Shown here: positions 33,829 through 42,029 of the stretch, piece after piece
Layout: the number at the start of each line of letters is the position of its first letter
Position numbering within the stretch: position 1 is the stretch's first letter
From: a virus
IMG/VR virus record: IMGVR_UViG_3300042463_001805
Location: 1-64,000 of that record
Direction: 5' to 3' (one strand)
Length of the DNA: 64,000 nucleotides
Program-made: the position numbers and the translations under genes
The notes under the pieces: generated by a model
Database searches by the model: none
Told to the model about the DNA's origin: nothing
The model's input: only the letters and a program-made list of their open reading frames with translations

Positions 33829-35562
33829 ATGAAAAAAAATTTATTAGAGAGTGAAATTAAAAGGTTTCAAGAATTATCAAATTACGACGCAAATAATAAT
33901 AGTGTATTATCTGAAAATAAAATAGATTTTTATGATAATGAAAATGAAAGAATTTTAGAAATGCACCATAGAGCAATTAATAAAGAATTTTTAACTGAGG
34001 ATGAAGATGATCCTGTAGTTAGAAAAAAGTTTGATTTTGGTGCAAAAGTCAAAGGCCAAAAATACCCAAGGTGGTGGGGTAAACATGGTGGAGGGGCCGA
34101 AGCTAGATTAACTTTAGATTACAAAAAATATAGAGAAATAGATAAAGAACTTAATACCGGTGCCGATCTACTAGCAAAAATGAATGAAGATATAGGTGGT
34201 AATAAAGATTGGGCAATGATACCACCAAATGTTAAATCTGCACTGGCTAACGGATTCAACGAATTTTTACAAGTCGCATCAAAGTCAGAACACATAAAAA
34301 AATTAAGCAGACAAAAAAGAAGAGATTTAAGAAAAATATTTAAAAAGGCTCAAAGATGGAAATTCAAAATAGTTGATTTAAAAAATAATCTATCACAACC
34401 CGAAGAAGGTAAAAAGAAAGCGTCAAAAATAAAACCAGAACTTACAGTGACGTTTCCACAAGGAGAGGGAGCACCAACAGAAGAACAAATAATAGCAGAA
34501 ATAAGAGAAAGTTTAAATGATATTAACATGGCTAACTGTGAAGGTCCAACTATTGGTGCACCTAGTTGTAGTGCTTTAGTAGGTCAAAATGTGACTGTCA
34601 CTGAAGATGATGGTACAAGTTACACTTTAGTACAACCTGTATCTAGAGAAGTATCAAAAGGTGCGTTAGAAACCGCAGTTGTTTATGAGATGATAACACC
34701 AGCATCATATAAAAGAGGTGAGGGGGGGACGTATTTTTTACAAGACACCAAACAAATTGTTATACCTAATGAAGATTCAGGTTTTGCCCCTGGTAGCGAT
34801 GTTGTTGATACCACTTATGTTGATAAAACTGTTCAAACAATATATGATCAACTTATGAATACCACCTTTGAACTTACAGATGAAAAGACAAAAAAAGTTA
34901 TAGTTACTAAAACGGGTAGGGATATAGTTGATGATATAAATGCTGGATTAACAAAATCTGCAATTGTGTTTGAATATATGGACACCACCTCATCGGCAAG
35001 TAATATTTGGTCAGGAAAAAAAGCTTTAGATTTTACACATAAAAATGATGGAACAAAGGTTAAAAACCTTAATGACTTACCTACAACTGGTGAGGATAAA
35101 TCGAACACAAACTTAGCAATAAGAAGAAATAAAAATTTAACAGCAGCAGTACTTGCGGCTTTAGACAAACTACCGGGAATTAAAAGGTATGGTGATTTTA
35201 AATTAAGTCAAGAATTGAGGGTTACCGATACGGGTGGTAAAACAGATGATACAAGAGATAAAAGTAAATATCCTAATATTGGACAATATGGAGGATTTAA
35301 AGTTGGGTTTATGGCATATGTTGAAGAGGCTGTGGTAAAGAAGGAAAAAACGGGAGTAAAAGGTAAGATCGGCCAAAGTTTAATAAAACTTGTATGGGTT
35401 GGTGCCCCTGATACGGGTGTGGAATTTAATTTTGATATTGACTTTGACTGGTGGCCAGGAACAACAAATAGAATAGTTCATAAAAATATTTTTACGGGTC
35501 AATTACAGGCAGGAGGTGCTTGGTGGAGTAAAAATTTAAGAGGTTATAATAAAGTTTTTTAA
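33829..35562 (+). CDS. Large cargo-type protein of unknown function
   Basis: 577 aa. The N terminus contains a helix (LLESEIKRFQELS) and candidate cut sites SVLSE29 before NK and EFLTE57. A basic, Trp/Gly-rich stretch follows (KYPRWWGKHGGG), then a helical region, a central beta region with Thr/Val-rich strands, and a C-terminal beta region (VEFNFDIDFDWWPG). No recognised enzyme motif. A TATTTAT box is 18 nt upstream. The end overlaps the convergent CAP gene by 4 nt. Confidence 0.55.
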   Translation: MKKNLLESEIKRFQELSNYDANNNSVLSENKIDFYDNENERILEMHHRAINKEFLTEDEDDPVVRKKFDFGAKVKGQKYPRWWGKHGGGAEARLTLDYKKYREIDKELNTGADLLAKMNEDIGGNKDWAMIPPNVKSALANGFNEFLQVASKSEHIKKLSRQKRRDLRKIFKKAQRWKFKIVDLKNNLSQPEEGKKKASKIKPELTVTFPQGEGAPTEEQIIAEIRESLNDINMANCEGPTIGAPSCSALVGQNVTVTEDDGTSYTLVQPVSREVSKGALETAVVYEMITPASYKRGEGGTYFLQDTKQIVIPNEDSGFAPGSDVVDTTYVDKTVQTIYDQLMNTTFELTDEKTKKVIVTKTGRDIVDDINAGLTKSAIVFEYMDTTSSASNIWSGKKALDFTHKNDGTKVKNLNDLPTTGEDKSNTNLAIRRNKNLTAAVLAALDKLPGIKRYGDFKLSQELRVTDTGGKTDDTRDKSKYPNIGQYGGFKVGFMAYVEEAVVKKEKTGVKGKIGQSLIKLVWVGAPDTGVEFNFDIDFDWWPGTTNRIVHKNIFTGQLQAGGAWWSKNLRGYNKVF

Positions 35563-36155
35563 TCTAATTTTTTATTAGATAAAACCGAAACAACACATAA
35601 GGTATTAGATTCTATATTAAAATAAACACTGACCCCTATTTTATTTAATCTACTATTTTCTACTGTATATTTGTGACCTTTAGAGTTTAACCAAGCATTT
35701 AAAACGTAATTTGATATAATTTTTTCACTTCTATCGGGATTATTGATTATTCGTGATAAACCACCTATTCCAAAAATAATTTCATAAACATTATTGAACT
35801 TATTTTCTTTGTCAAATTTTAATACTCTATCATCTGAAGTTTTTAATATTTCATTATCACCCACATATGTTAATTTGTCTACGGTTCTAACTTCGGTGTG
35901 TGATATGTAGAAACTTTTTGAATTATCCCCATTTAAAACCTTTAAATATTCATTATGATAACTTGACGCACTATCTAAAACAGATTCTCTATTTACTGTG
36001 ATGATATTATTTTTTGTTCTGTGTTCGTTAATACTTTCAATAATTGAATTTTCAAGATCTAAAATAAATTTTGAAATACTGTCATGTCTATCTTTTTTTT
36101 GAGAAAAAGAAAACAAAGATAAAAATAAGAATAAAGAAAAAAGAAAAGTTTTCAT
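35559..36155 (-). CDS. Secreted CAP-domain protein
   Basis: 198 aa. Signal peptide MKTFLFSLFLFLSLFSFSQ. Mature part matches the CAP/SCP (PF00188) layout: INEHRTKNN at the first helix, SSYHNEYLK, SHTEV, and AWLNSKGHKYTVEN...IGVSVYF corresponding to the conserved W-x-x-SxGHxxN...IGV block. It would act in the periplasm or outside the cell. A host-type promoter TTG-N19-TATGTTTG lies at 36211-36182. Bacterial CAP proteins are poorly understood; immunity or wall interaction is possible. Confidence 0.78.
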   Translation of the reverse strand: MKTFLFSLFLFLSLFSFSQKKDRHDSISKFILDLENSIIESINEHRTKNNIITVNRESVLDSASSYHNEYLKVLNGDNSKSFYISHTEVRTVDKLTYVGDNEILKTSDDRVLKFDKENKFNNVYEIIFGIGGLSRIINNPDRSEKIISNYVLNAWLNSKGHKYTVENSRLNKIGVSVYFNIESNTLCVVSVLSNKKLD

Positions 36156-36181
36156 ATGTGTTATATTAAATAATTATAATA

Positions 36182-36211
36182 CAAACATACGAAAACTTTT
36201 GATATTTACAA
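36182..36211 (-). promoter_or_regulatory. Bacteroidetes-type promoter of the CAP gene
   Basis: TTG (36211-36209), 19-nt spacer, TATGTTTG (36189-36182); 26 nt upstream of ATG 36155, just after the clpC-like gene ends. Confidence 0.65.
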
Positions 36212-36213
36212 AA

Positions 36214-38250
36214 CTATTTTTTACGTTTTGTTGGTTTTTTTATTTTAACCTCAGTTTTTTTATCTTTTTCATTATATGATAAAATAAACTTGGATCCTTT
36301 TTCAGGGTTATCGCTAATTACTTTATCGGTAACCGCATCATCAACCCATTTTTGAATGGTTCTTTTTAATATACGAGCACCAAATCTAGTGTCTGTACCA
36401 ACAGTTATTATATGTTTTTTTAATGTCTCATCCACTTCTAATTCAAAATCAATTGCAGATACTCTTTCATAAACTTTTTCAAGTTCTAGATCTACAATTT
36501 TTAATAAGTCAGTTTCATTAAGGTCTTTAAAATAAATTATCTCATCAAAACGGTTAATGAATTCAGGTGCAAACTTTTTGAATAATTCTTTTTCTAAAAG
36601 TGATTTTACCTCCTCTTCTTTTTTCTCAACTTTTGAATTTGTTGCAAACCCAACACCGGTACCAAAATCTTGAACTACCTTTGTCCCAACGTTAGAAGTC
36701 ATTAAAATTATACAATTTTTAAAATTAATTTTTCTACCATGACCGTCAGTTAAAAAACCTTCATCTAACATTTGTAAAAATACATTAAAAATTTCAGGAT
36801 GTGCCTTTTCTATTTCGTCTAACAATATTACAGAATAAGGTTTATTTTTAATTTTATTTAAAAATGGAGAACCATCTTCATAACCAACATAACCCGGTGA
36901 TGTTCCTGTTAATTTTGATGTTGCAATTTTATCTGAAAATTCACTCATATCTAATCTAATAAGTGCGTCTTCGGTATTAAACATATGTTTTGCCAATTGT
37001 TTTGCTAACTCAGTTTTACCAACACCCGAATTACCAATTAATAATCCACTAAATATTGGTTTTTTAGGGTCGTTTAATCCGACCTTATTTCTTTGAATTG
37101 ATCTTGATATTTTTGCAACAGCATCATCTTGACCAATAACTTTTGTTGATAAAGTATCTTTTAAAGTTTTTAATTGTTCGGTTTCGTCTGTTGAAATTTT
37201 TGATATTGGAATTTTTGTCATTAATGATACAACATCATATACAATATCGTCAGTTACTTCTCTTTTAAATAAATTTCTATTTTTTTCAAATTCAGCCTTT
37301 TCTCTTTCTAAATCATTTAAAACTTTTCTTTCTTTATCTCTAAGATTTGCGGCCTCCTCATATCTTTGACTATTGATAACTCTAACCTTTTCTTCTTTGA
37401 TTTCTTGAGCTTGCCTTTTTAGGTCCTCAATAATCTCAGGTAATTTAATTTCAACTTGAGATCTTGCGCCAACCTCATCAATAATATCAAATGCTTTATC
37501 AGGAAACTCTCTATCTGTAATATAACGGTCAGCTAACTCAACACATAATTTTAATATATCATCACTATAAGTTACTTTATGGTGGTTTTCATATCTATCT
37601 TTTGAATTTTGAAGTATCTGTAAGGTTTCTTCTTTTGTTGATGGATCAACCATTACTTTTTGAAATCTTCTTTCTAATGCTCCGTCCTTTTCAATGTTTT
37701 TTCTATACTCTTCAAGTGTAGTTGCACCAATACATTGTAATTCACCACGAGATAATGCCGGTTTAAATATATTTGACGCATCCATTGATCCCGATGAATT
37801 ACCCGCACCAATCATTGTATGTATTTCATCAATAAAAATAATTATATCAGGATTGTTGTATAACTCTTCAATAATTACTTTCATTCTTTCTTCAAACTGA
37901 CCTCTATATTTTGTTCCCGCAACAATTGATGTCATGTCTAATGAAACAATTCTTTTTCCTGATAAATTCTGTGGACAATCACCCTCAAATATTTTTTTAG
38001 CCAATCCTTCAACTATTGCCGTTTTACCACAACCTGGTTCACCTAAAATAATTGGGTTATTTTTCTTTCTTCTAGAAAGTATTTGAGCGATTCTATTAAT
38101 CTCATTTTCTCTACCAACAACAGGATCCAATTTTCCTTCTTCCGCCAGTTTTATAAGGTCTCTTGAAAAGTTATCTAAAACAGGTGTTTTTGTTTTTGTC
38201 TCTGTATTTTTACTTTTAGATTTTTCTGATTCGTCAAATGATTCAATCAT
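36214..38250 (-). CDS. clpC-like: ClpC/ClpA-like AAA+ unfoldase without N-domain
   Basis: 678 aa. NBD1 at about 25-265 with Walker A GEPGCGKT (70-77) and Walker B IIIFIDEIHT; a short middle region with a UVR-like helix RYEEAANLRDKE (about 303); NBD2 at about 360-665 with Walker A GNSGVGKT (about 406) and the SNVG sensor. V533-G-F535 lies where ClpC and ClpA carry the [LIV]GF loop that docks ClpP. The N-terminal substrate-adaptor domain of about 150 aa is missing, replaced by a Lys/Thr-rich tail. I infer an unfoldase feeding host ClpP. It is divergent from the UVR-motif gene at 38426. ClpB is less likely because its long coiled-coil M domain is absent. Confidence 0.88.
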   Translation of the reverse strand: MIESFDESEKSKSKNTETKTKTPVLDNFSRDLIKLAEEGKLDPVVGRENEINRIAQILSRRKKNNPIILGEPGCGKTAIVEGLAKKIFEGDCPQNLSGKRIVSLDMTSIVAGTKYRGQFEERMKVIIEELYNNPDIIIFIDEIHTMIGAGNSSGSMDASNIFKPALSRGELQCIGATTLEEYRKNIEKDGALERRFQKVMVDPSTKEETLQILQNSKDRYENHHKVTYSDDILKLCVELADRYITDREFPDKAFDIIDEVGARSQVEIKLPEIIEDLKRQAQEIKEEKVRVINSQRYEEAANLRDKERKVLNDLEREKAEFEKNRNLFKREVTDDIVYDVVSLMTKIPISKISTDETEQLKTLKDTLSTKVIGQDDAVAKISRSIQRNKVGLNDPKKPIFSGLLIGNSGVGKTELAKQLAKHMFNTEDALIRLDMSEFSDKIATSKLTGTSPGYVGYEDGSPFLNKIKNKPYSVILLDEIEKAHPEIFNVFLQMLDEGFLTDGHGRKINFKNCIILMTSNVGTKVVQDFGTGVGFATNSKVEKKEEEVKSLLEKELFKKFAPEFINRFDEIIYFKDLNETDLLKIVDLELEKVYERVSAIDFELEVDETLKKHIITVGTDTRFGARILKRTIQKWVDDAVTDKVISDNPEKGSKFILSYNEKDKKTEVKIKKPTKRKK

Positions 38251-38324
38251 AATAATTTTTTTAATTTTTTATTTGTTTAAAAGTTAATTAAATATAGATT
38301 AATAATCAATAATTTTTAATTTTT

Positions 38325-38358
38325 TGTCATCATGTCATATATACTGACATTTTGTCAT
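38325..38358. promoter_or_regulatory. TGTCAT repeat cluster, operator-like
   Basis: TGTCAT at 38325, 38333 and 38353, with an inverted copy at 38345-38350 making ATGTCA-7 nt-TGACAT. Lies between the divergent clpC-like and UVR genes, so it could be a regulator site controlling both. Confidence 0.45.
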
Positions 38359-38425
38359 GTTTTTATGTTTGGCATTTAATTGGTGTAAAATCATACCAAA
38401 ATAAACTTATAAAAAAAATAAAATT

Positions 38426-38791
38426 ATGTTTAGTAGAAATTTTGAAAAATTATTTAATGAACTATGGTCATCAGATCCATTATTTAATGGTGATAATTGG
38501 GAAAGAAAAAACTATAAGTCTGAAGATGGTAGTATCTCATTTACCTACGTTACAAATAAACGTGGGGGACTTAATAAACAAGATGAAATATCTTTACTGA
38601 AACAAAAATTAGATATTGCTGTTGATGAACAGAATTTTGAAGAGGCGGTAGAGTTAAGAGACAAGATTAAAAATTTAGAAAAAAATAAAGAAGAACTTAC
38701 AAAACTTAATAAAGAACTAGATGAATATGTAAAAAAACAAGATTTTGAAAATGCAATCAAAATAAGAGATAAAATTAGAAGTTTAAAATAA
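38426..38791 (+). CDS. UVR-motif protein, McsA-like candidate Clp adaptor
   Basis: 121 aa. An N-terminal aromatic segment (FEKLFNELWSSDPLF) and beta strand are followed by two UVR motifs: AVDEQNFEEAVELRDKIKNL (about 68-87) and YVKKQDFENAIKIRDKIRSL (about 101-120). UVR motifs occur in UvrB, UvrC, ClpC and the ClpC regulator McsA. Position next to a divergent clpC-like gene, separated by 175 nt with TGTCAT repeats, suggests a ClpC partner. A UvrB-like role with the UvrC-like protein is the alternative. No Zn-finger cysteines as in true McsA. Confidence 0.65.
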   Translation: MFSRNFEKLFNELWSSDPLFNGDNWERKNYKSEDGSISFTYVTNKRGGLNKQDEISLLKQKLDIAVDEQNFEEAVELRDKIKNLEKNKEELTKLNKELDEYVKKQDFENAIKIRDKIRSLK

Positions 38792-38813
38792 AAATGTTCT
38801 TATTTTAGTTTTT

Positions 38814-38845
38814 AAACCTGTCCGTAAGGATGGGTTTTTTTTTTT
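38814..38845 (+). terminator. Rho-independent terminator
   Basis: AAACCTGTCC-GTAA-GGATGGGTTT, 10 bp with two G-U pairs, long T-run; ends the UVR gene. Confidence 0.85.
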
Positions 38846-38873
38846 GATTTACAACTTTTTTTTAAAAGGAATA

Positions 38874-38880
38874 TATTTAT
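38874..38880 (+). promoter_or_regulatory. TATTTAT box
   Basis: 19 nt before ATG 38900, immediately after a terminator. Confidence 0.5.
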
Positions 38881-38899
38881 TTGAAAAGAAAATAAAATT

Positions 38900-39517
38900 A
38901 TGAAAAGAATAGTTAGACTAACAGAATCAGATCTTACAAAAATTGTAAGAAGAGTAATAAATGAGCAATATGACGATAATTGGTTTGCGGGGATACAGAG
39001 TATGGTCGCATCAGTTAACTCAAAATTACCAAAAGGATGCCCAAAATTAAAAGCGATTGGGCCGGATCCACACCCAACTTCACCAAATTCAAGAACCGCA
39101 TGGGTTACTGTGGATTTTAAAAGTTTAGGTAGCTCAACCGATGGTTTATTAATGATGTTTAGTGTTTTGAGACAAAAAGACGGTGTAGTTACATCTGTTA
39201 ACCCTACCTTTAGAAACCCTATAAACGACGGATCTGTTGTTTTTGGTTCAATGAAAACGATTGACCCCACTACAAAAAAATTAGAAGTAGGCCCTGGTGG
39301 TCAAATCAGTACAGGTACTTTATTTACGGTTGGGTCTGCATTACAAAAGACTCCTGATAAATCAGTACAACTACTTGGTTCGGTTTTAAAAGGCCAAAAA
39401 GGAAAGAACGATAAAGGACAAATAGTTTATGATTATTCTGCAATACCTACTGAAATTGTTAATTCTTTTAATTCTGTAATAAAATCATTACATACGATGG
39501 TAAAAGCAAAGGCATAA
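38900..39517 (+). CDS. Cargo-type protein, paralog 1 of 3
   Basis: 205 aa. Leader contains TESDLTKIVRRVINE22 before QYDD; INE is the same tripeptide as at the major capsid protein cleavage site. The body is alpha/beta, with a C-terminal region (SALQK...LGSVLKGQKG...YSAIPTEIVNSFNSVIKSL) shared in pattern with the paralogs at 39538 and 40830. A TATTTAT box lies 19 nt upstream. Function is unknown; likely head-internal. Confidence 0.65.
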   Translation: MKRIVRLTESDLTKIVRRVINEQYDDNWFAGIQSMVASVNSKLPKGCPKLKAIGPDPHPTSPNSRTAWVTVDFKSLGSSTDGLLMMFSVLRQKDGVVTSVNPTFRNPINDGSVVFGSMKTIDPTTKKLEVGPGGQISTGTLFTVGSALQKTPDKSVQLLGSVLKGQKGKNDKGQIVYDYSAIPTEIVNSFNSVIKSLHTMVKAKA

Positions 39518-39537
39518 TAAATAAATAAATAAATAAA

Positions 39538-40158
39538 ATGAAAAGAATAGTTAGATTAACAGAATCAGATCTTACAAGAATTGTAAGAAGAGTAATAAAT
39601 GAGCAATATGACGATAATTGGGCATCCGCATTACAACGTATAGTTGATGATGTAAATTCAAAGCTACCGGCAAATAGTGCAAGACTTATTGCATATCAAC
39701 CTAACATTACAAAACAACCTGGCGGTACAGAACAAATCAATGCGTCTATAGGTATAGATATGAAAAATTTAGGTATGGGCGGTTCTGGTTTACTTTTCCG
39801 TTTTGGGGTTTTAAAAATGAAAGACGGAGTTGTTCAGGCCGTCTCAGTAACATTAACAAATCCTATAGGTGATAAACAAGTGGCAAGAGCTCAAAAAACT
39901 TTAGATGTACAAACTAAAAAATTAAAATATCCTGTTAGTCCGGATTTTAATTATACACCAATATATGAGATTGCAAAGGCTCTTGAGACTAGTGGAAACC
40001 CAAAACTTACAATATTAGGTAACGCTTTATATGGAAGAAAAAGTAGAAATACTAAAACAAATGAAGTAACTGATTTTTCACAAATACCAGGAAAAATTTT
40101 AACAGGAATTAATTCGGTTAAAAAAGCAATACAGACATTTATACCTGTAAATGCATAA
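39538..40158 (+). CDS. Cargo-type protein, paralog 2 of 3
   Basis: 206 aa, 20 nt after paralog 1 and probably co-transcribed. The first about 30 codons are nearly identical in DNA to paralogs 1 and 3, while the body is diverged (shared pattern: DVNSKLP, GLLFRFGVL, LGNALYGRKS, DFSQIPGKILTGINSVKKAI). Leader ends RRVINE22 before QYDD. Followed by a bidirectional terminator and then by a convergent secreted-protein gene. Confidence 0.65.
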   Translation: MKRIVRLTESDLTRIVRRVINEQYDDNWASALQRIVDDVNSKLPANSARLIAYQPNITKQPGGTEQINASIGIDMKNLGMGGSGLLFRFGVLKMKDGVVQAVSVTLTNPIGDKQVARAQKTLDVQTKKLKYPVSPDFNYTPIYEIAKALETSGNPKLTILGNALYGRKSRNTKTNEVTDFSQIPGKILTGINSVKKAIQTFIPVNA

Positions 40159-40173
40159 CAAAAAATTAAATAA

Positions 40174-40207
40174 CAAAAAAAGGAGGATTTGATCCTCCTT
40201 TTTTATT
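40174..40207. terminator. Bidirectional terminator
   Basis: A-run, AGGAGGAT-TTG-ATCCTCCT, T-run, between cargo paralog 2 and the convergent secreted gene. Confidence 0.85.
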
Positions 40208-40218
40208 TTATAGTAATA

Positions 40219-40704
40219 TTAGTTTACTGGTATGTACTCAACTAAAATAGTTACATTTTCACTTTCATCATAAAAATAACGACAAGGACTTTTTGACATA
40301 TCTGAGGTGTAAACAAAATTCATATCATATTCTTGAATTATTGATCCATTTTTCCACTTGTATCCTGTGTAAACAAATTTAATTGAGTTTGTTTCTTTTT
40401 TGAAATTAAATACTTGTCTTTGTAATGCTACTAAATCATTTTCATCAATAACTATAAAATCTTGATGACTTACCTCATCTATCAACACCATTACCTTTTC
40501 GTTTTTTGGTGTTACTATTGTGTCGTAACTTTTGTTTTTAATGTTGTAAAAACTTTGTCTTCCTTTTGCTTTATACATTACTTGACCACTTGAAAGGAAC
40601 TCTATTTTTAAATTCCACGGACCTTCATCACTACTATATTCTTGTGGTTGTGAAAAAGAGATAAAACTTAAAACTGTAAGTAAGAAGATCAATAGTGTTT
40701 TCAT
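40219..40704 (-). CDS. Secreted protein, paralog of 41463 gene
   Basis: 161 aa with signal peptide ending SFISFSQ. Mature part is beta-rich with GQVMYKAKGR, DFIVIDENDLVALQRQ, YTGYKWKNGS and CRYFYDESENVTILVEYI. The same order is found in the gene at 41463 (about 40-50 percent identity by eye). No known domain. It has a good host-type promoter (TTG-N19-TATATTTG at 40766-40737). It faces the cargo gene at 39538 across a bidirectional terminator. Confidence 0.62.
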   Translation of the reverse strand: MKTLLIFLLTVLSFISFSQPQEYSSDEGPWNLKIEFLSSGQVMYKAKGRQSFYNIKNKSYDTIVTPKNEKVMVLIDEVSHQDFIVIDENDLVALQRQVFNFKKETNSIKFVYTGYKWKNGSIIQEYDMNFVYTSDMSKSPCRYFYDESENVTILVEYIPVN

Positions 40705-40736
40705 GTGGTTTATTTTTTAGGTTAATAATTATATTA

Positions 40737-40766
40737 CAAATATAATAATATTTTTTTAATCTACAA
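40737..40766 (-). promoter_or_regulatory. Bacteroidetes-type promoter of secreted gene 40219
   Basis: TTG (40766-40764), 19-nt spacer, TATATTTG (40744-40737), 32 nt upstream of ATG 40704. Confidence 0.65.
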
Positions 40767-40787
40767 ATTTTTTTTGTGTTTTTAATA

Positions 40788-40794
40788 TATTTAT
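40788..40794 (+). promoter_or_regulatory. TATTTAT box
   Basis: 35 nt before ATG 40830 (cargo paralog 3). Confidence 0.45.
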
Positions 40795-40829
40795 TAGTTA
40801 GACATCAAATAAATAAATAAATTAAAAGT

Positions 40830-41438
40830 ATGAAAAGAATAGTTAGACTAACAGAATCAGATCTTACAAGAATTGTAAGAAGAGTATTAAACGAACAATA
40901 TAATGATAGTTATACAGGGGCGCTAAAACAACTTGTTGATAACGTTAATTCAATGTTACCTAAAGGTGGGTATAAGTTAGCGTTCGGTGGACCAAATGAA
41001 AGAAAAATTAACAATTGTCCTATGGGTAAACAATATTCATCATATATAAGTGTAGTTAATTCGGCAGGTCAACCTTTGGGTAAATCTTCAGTAACTTTAG
41101 CTATGTTTACAGTGACAACTAATTGTAAAGTTGAGGGGCAAGTAGGGTTATCTAGCGTTACTATATTTGGTTTAGGAGACACCCAAATTGGTAATTATAG
41201 TAAAAACTCTCAGCAAAAAGGAGGGACAGCAATTCAAGGAGGTGCTTTATATCAAGCGGCTACAAGTTATATAAAAAGTGGAGACAAAGGTTTACAACAA
41301 CTTGGTTATGCTCTTAGAGGTACAATATCCACTAATGCTCAAGGAGTTAAAACGGATTATTCAAAAATACCTACTACCTTACTTACCGGTCTTAATTCCG
41401 CAAAAAATTCAATAGAAACTTTAATAAAAACAGTATAA
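40830..41438 (+). CDS. Cargo-type protein, paralog 3 of 3
   Basis: 202 aa. Leader ends RRVLNE22 before QYND; body diverged from the other two (LVDNVNSMLPKGG, LGYALRGTIS, YSKIPTTLLTGLNSAKNSI). A TATTTAT box lies 35 nt upstream, within the region also serving the divergent secreted gene at 40219. Followed by a terminator and the convergent secreted paralog at 41463, repeating the arrangement of the preceding pair. Confidence 0.65.
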   Translation: MKRIVRLTESDLTRIVRRVLNEQYNDSYTGALKQLVDNVNSMLPKGGYKLAFGGPNERKINNCPMGKQYSSYISVVNSAGQPLGKSSVTLAMFTVTTNCKVEGQVGLSSVTIFGLGDTQIGNYSKNSQQKGGTAIQGGALYQAATSYIKSGDKGLQQLGYALRGTISTNAQGVKTDYSKIPTTLLTGLNSAKNSIETLIKTV

Positions 41439-41466
41439 AAAAAGGGAGTCTAACTCCCTTTTTTAT
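41437..41466. terminator. Bidirectional terminator
   Basis: AAAGGGAGT-CTA-ACTCCCTTT with A- and T-runs, between cargo paralog 3 and secreted paralog 2. Confidence 0.85.
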
Positions 41467-41936
41467 TTTACAACAATATACTCAATTAATACTGTTAGAT
41501 TTTCAATCTTATCGTAAAAATACTTACAAGGATTTTTAGACAAATTTTTTGTGTAAATGAAATCAATATCATATTCTTGTTTAATCAAACCACCCTCCCA
41601 TTGGTATCCTGTGTAATAGAATTTATCTTCATTTGGTTTTTGTTCAAACCCATATATTAATCTTTGTAGAACAGTTATATCATTTTCTTGAATCACAATA
41701 AAATCATTTTGAGAATATCTGTCAACTAAGATATTAATATTCTCATCAATCATTGTCACCGAACTATCAACCGAATTAGATTTTATGTCCTCAAATGATA
41801 ACTTACCTTTAGCTTTATACATTATTTGACCTTTGGATTTAAATTTTAATTTGTAATCCCATATATCTTCATTTTCTTGTGAAAAGGAAAAAGAAGAAAT
41901 TAAAAAAAGAAAAGTTAATTTAAAAAAGGTTTTCAT
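41463..41936 (-). CDS. Secreted protein, paralog of 40219 gene
   Basis: 157 aa, signal peptide ending SSFSFSQ. Shares GQIMYKAKGK, DFIVIQENDITVLQR, YTGYQWEGG, YDIDFIYT and CKYFYDKIENLTVLIEYI with its paralog. A TATATTTG element lies 32 nt upstream (41975-41968), without a clear -33 TTG. The tandem duplication of a cargo gene and a convergent secreted gene suggests the two products act together, for example cargo effector and envelope partner or immunity; this is inference. Confidence 0.62.
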   Translation of the reverse strand: MKTFFKLTFLFLISSFSFSQENEDIWDYKLKFKSKGQIMYKAKGKLSFEDIKSNSVDSSVTMIDENINILVDRYSQNDFIVIQENDITVLQRLIYGFEQKPNEDKFYYTGYQWEGGLIKQEYDIDFIYTKNLSKNPCKYFYDKIENLTVLIEYIVVK

Positions 41937-41967
41937 AATGTTTATTTTTTGGTTAATAATTATACTA

Positions 41968-41975
41968 CAAATATA
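41968..41975 (-). promoter_or_regulatory. Host-type TATATTTG element
   Basis: 31 nt upstream of ATG 41936, the same distance as in its paralog, but no TTG at -33. Confidence 0.45.
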
Positions 41976-42029
41976 AATCTTTTTTCTTGATTTAAAAAAC
42001 TTTTTTAATATTATTTTTAATAAAAAAAT

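Noticed and set aside
38365-38385. Sigma-54-like TTGGCAT...TTGGT
   Set aside because: The spacing between the GG and GC-like elements is one base short of the required distance and the second element is mismatched.
38352-38600. 82-codon frame overlapping the UVR gene
   Set aside because: Out-of-frame with the UVR motifs, low-quality composition, starts in the operator-like region.
38812-39270. 152-codon minus-strand frame
   Set aside because: Antisense to cargo paralog 1 and running through a terminator.
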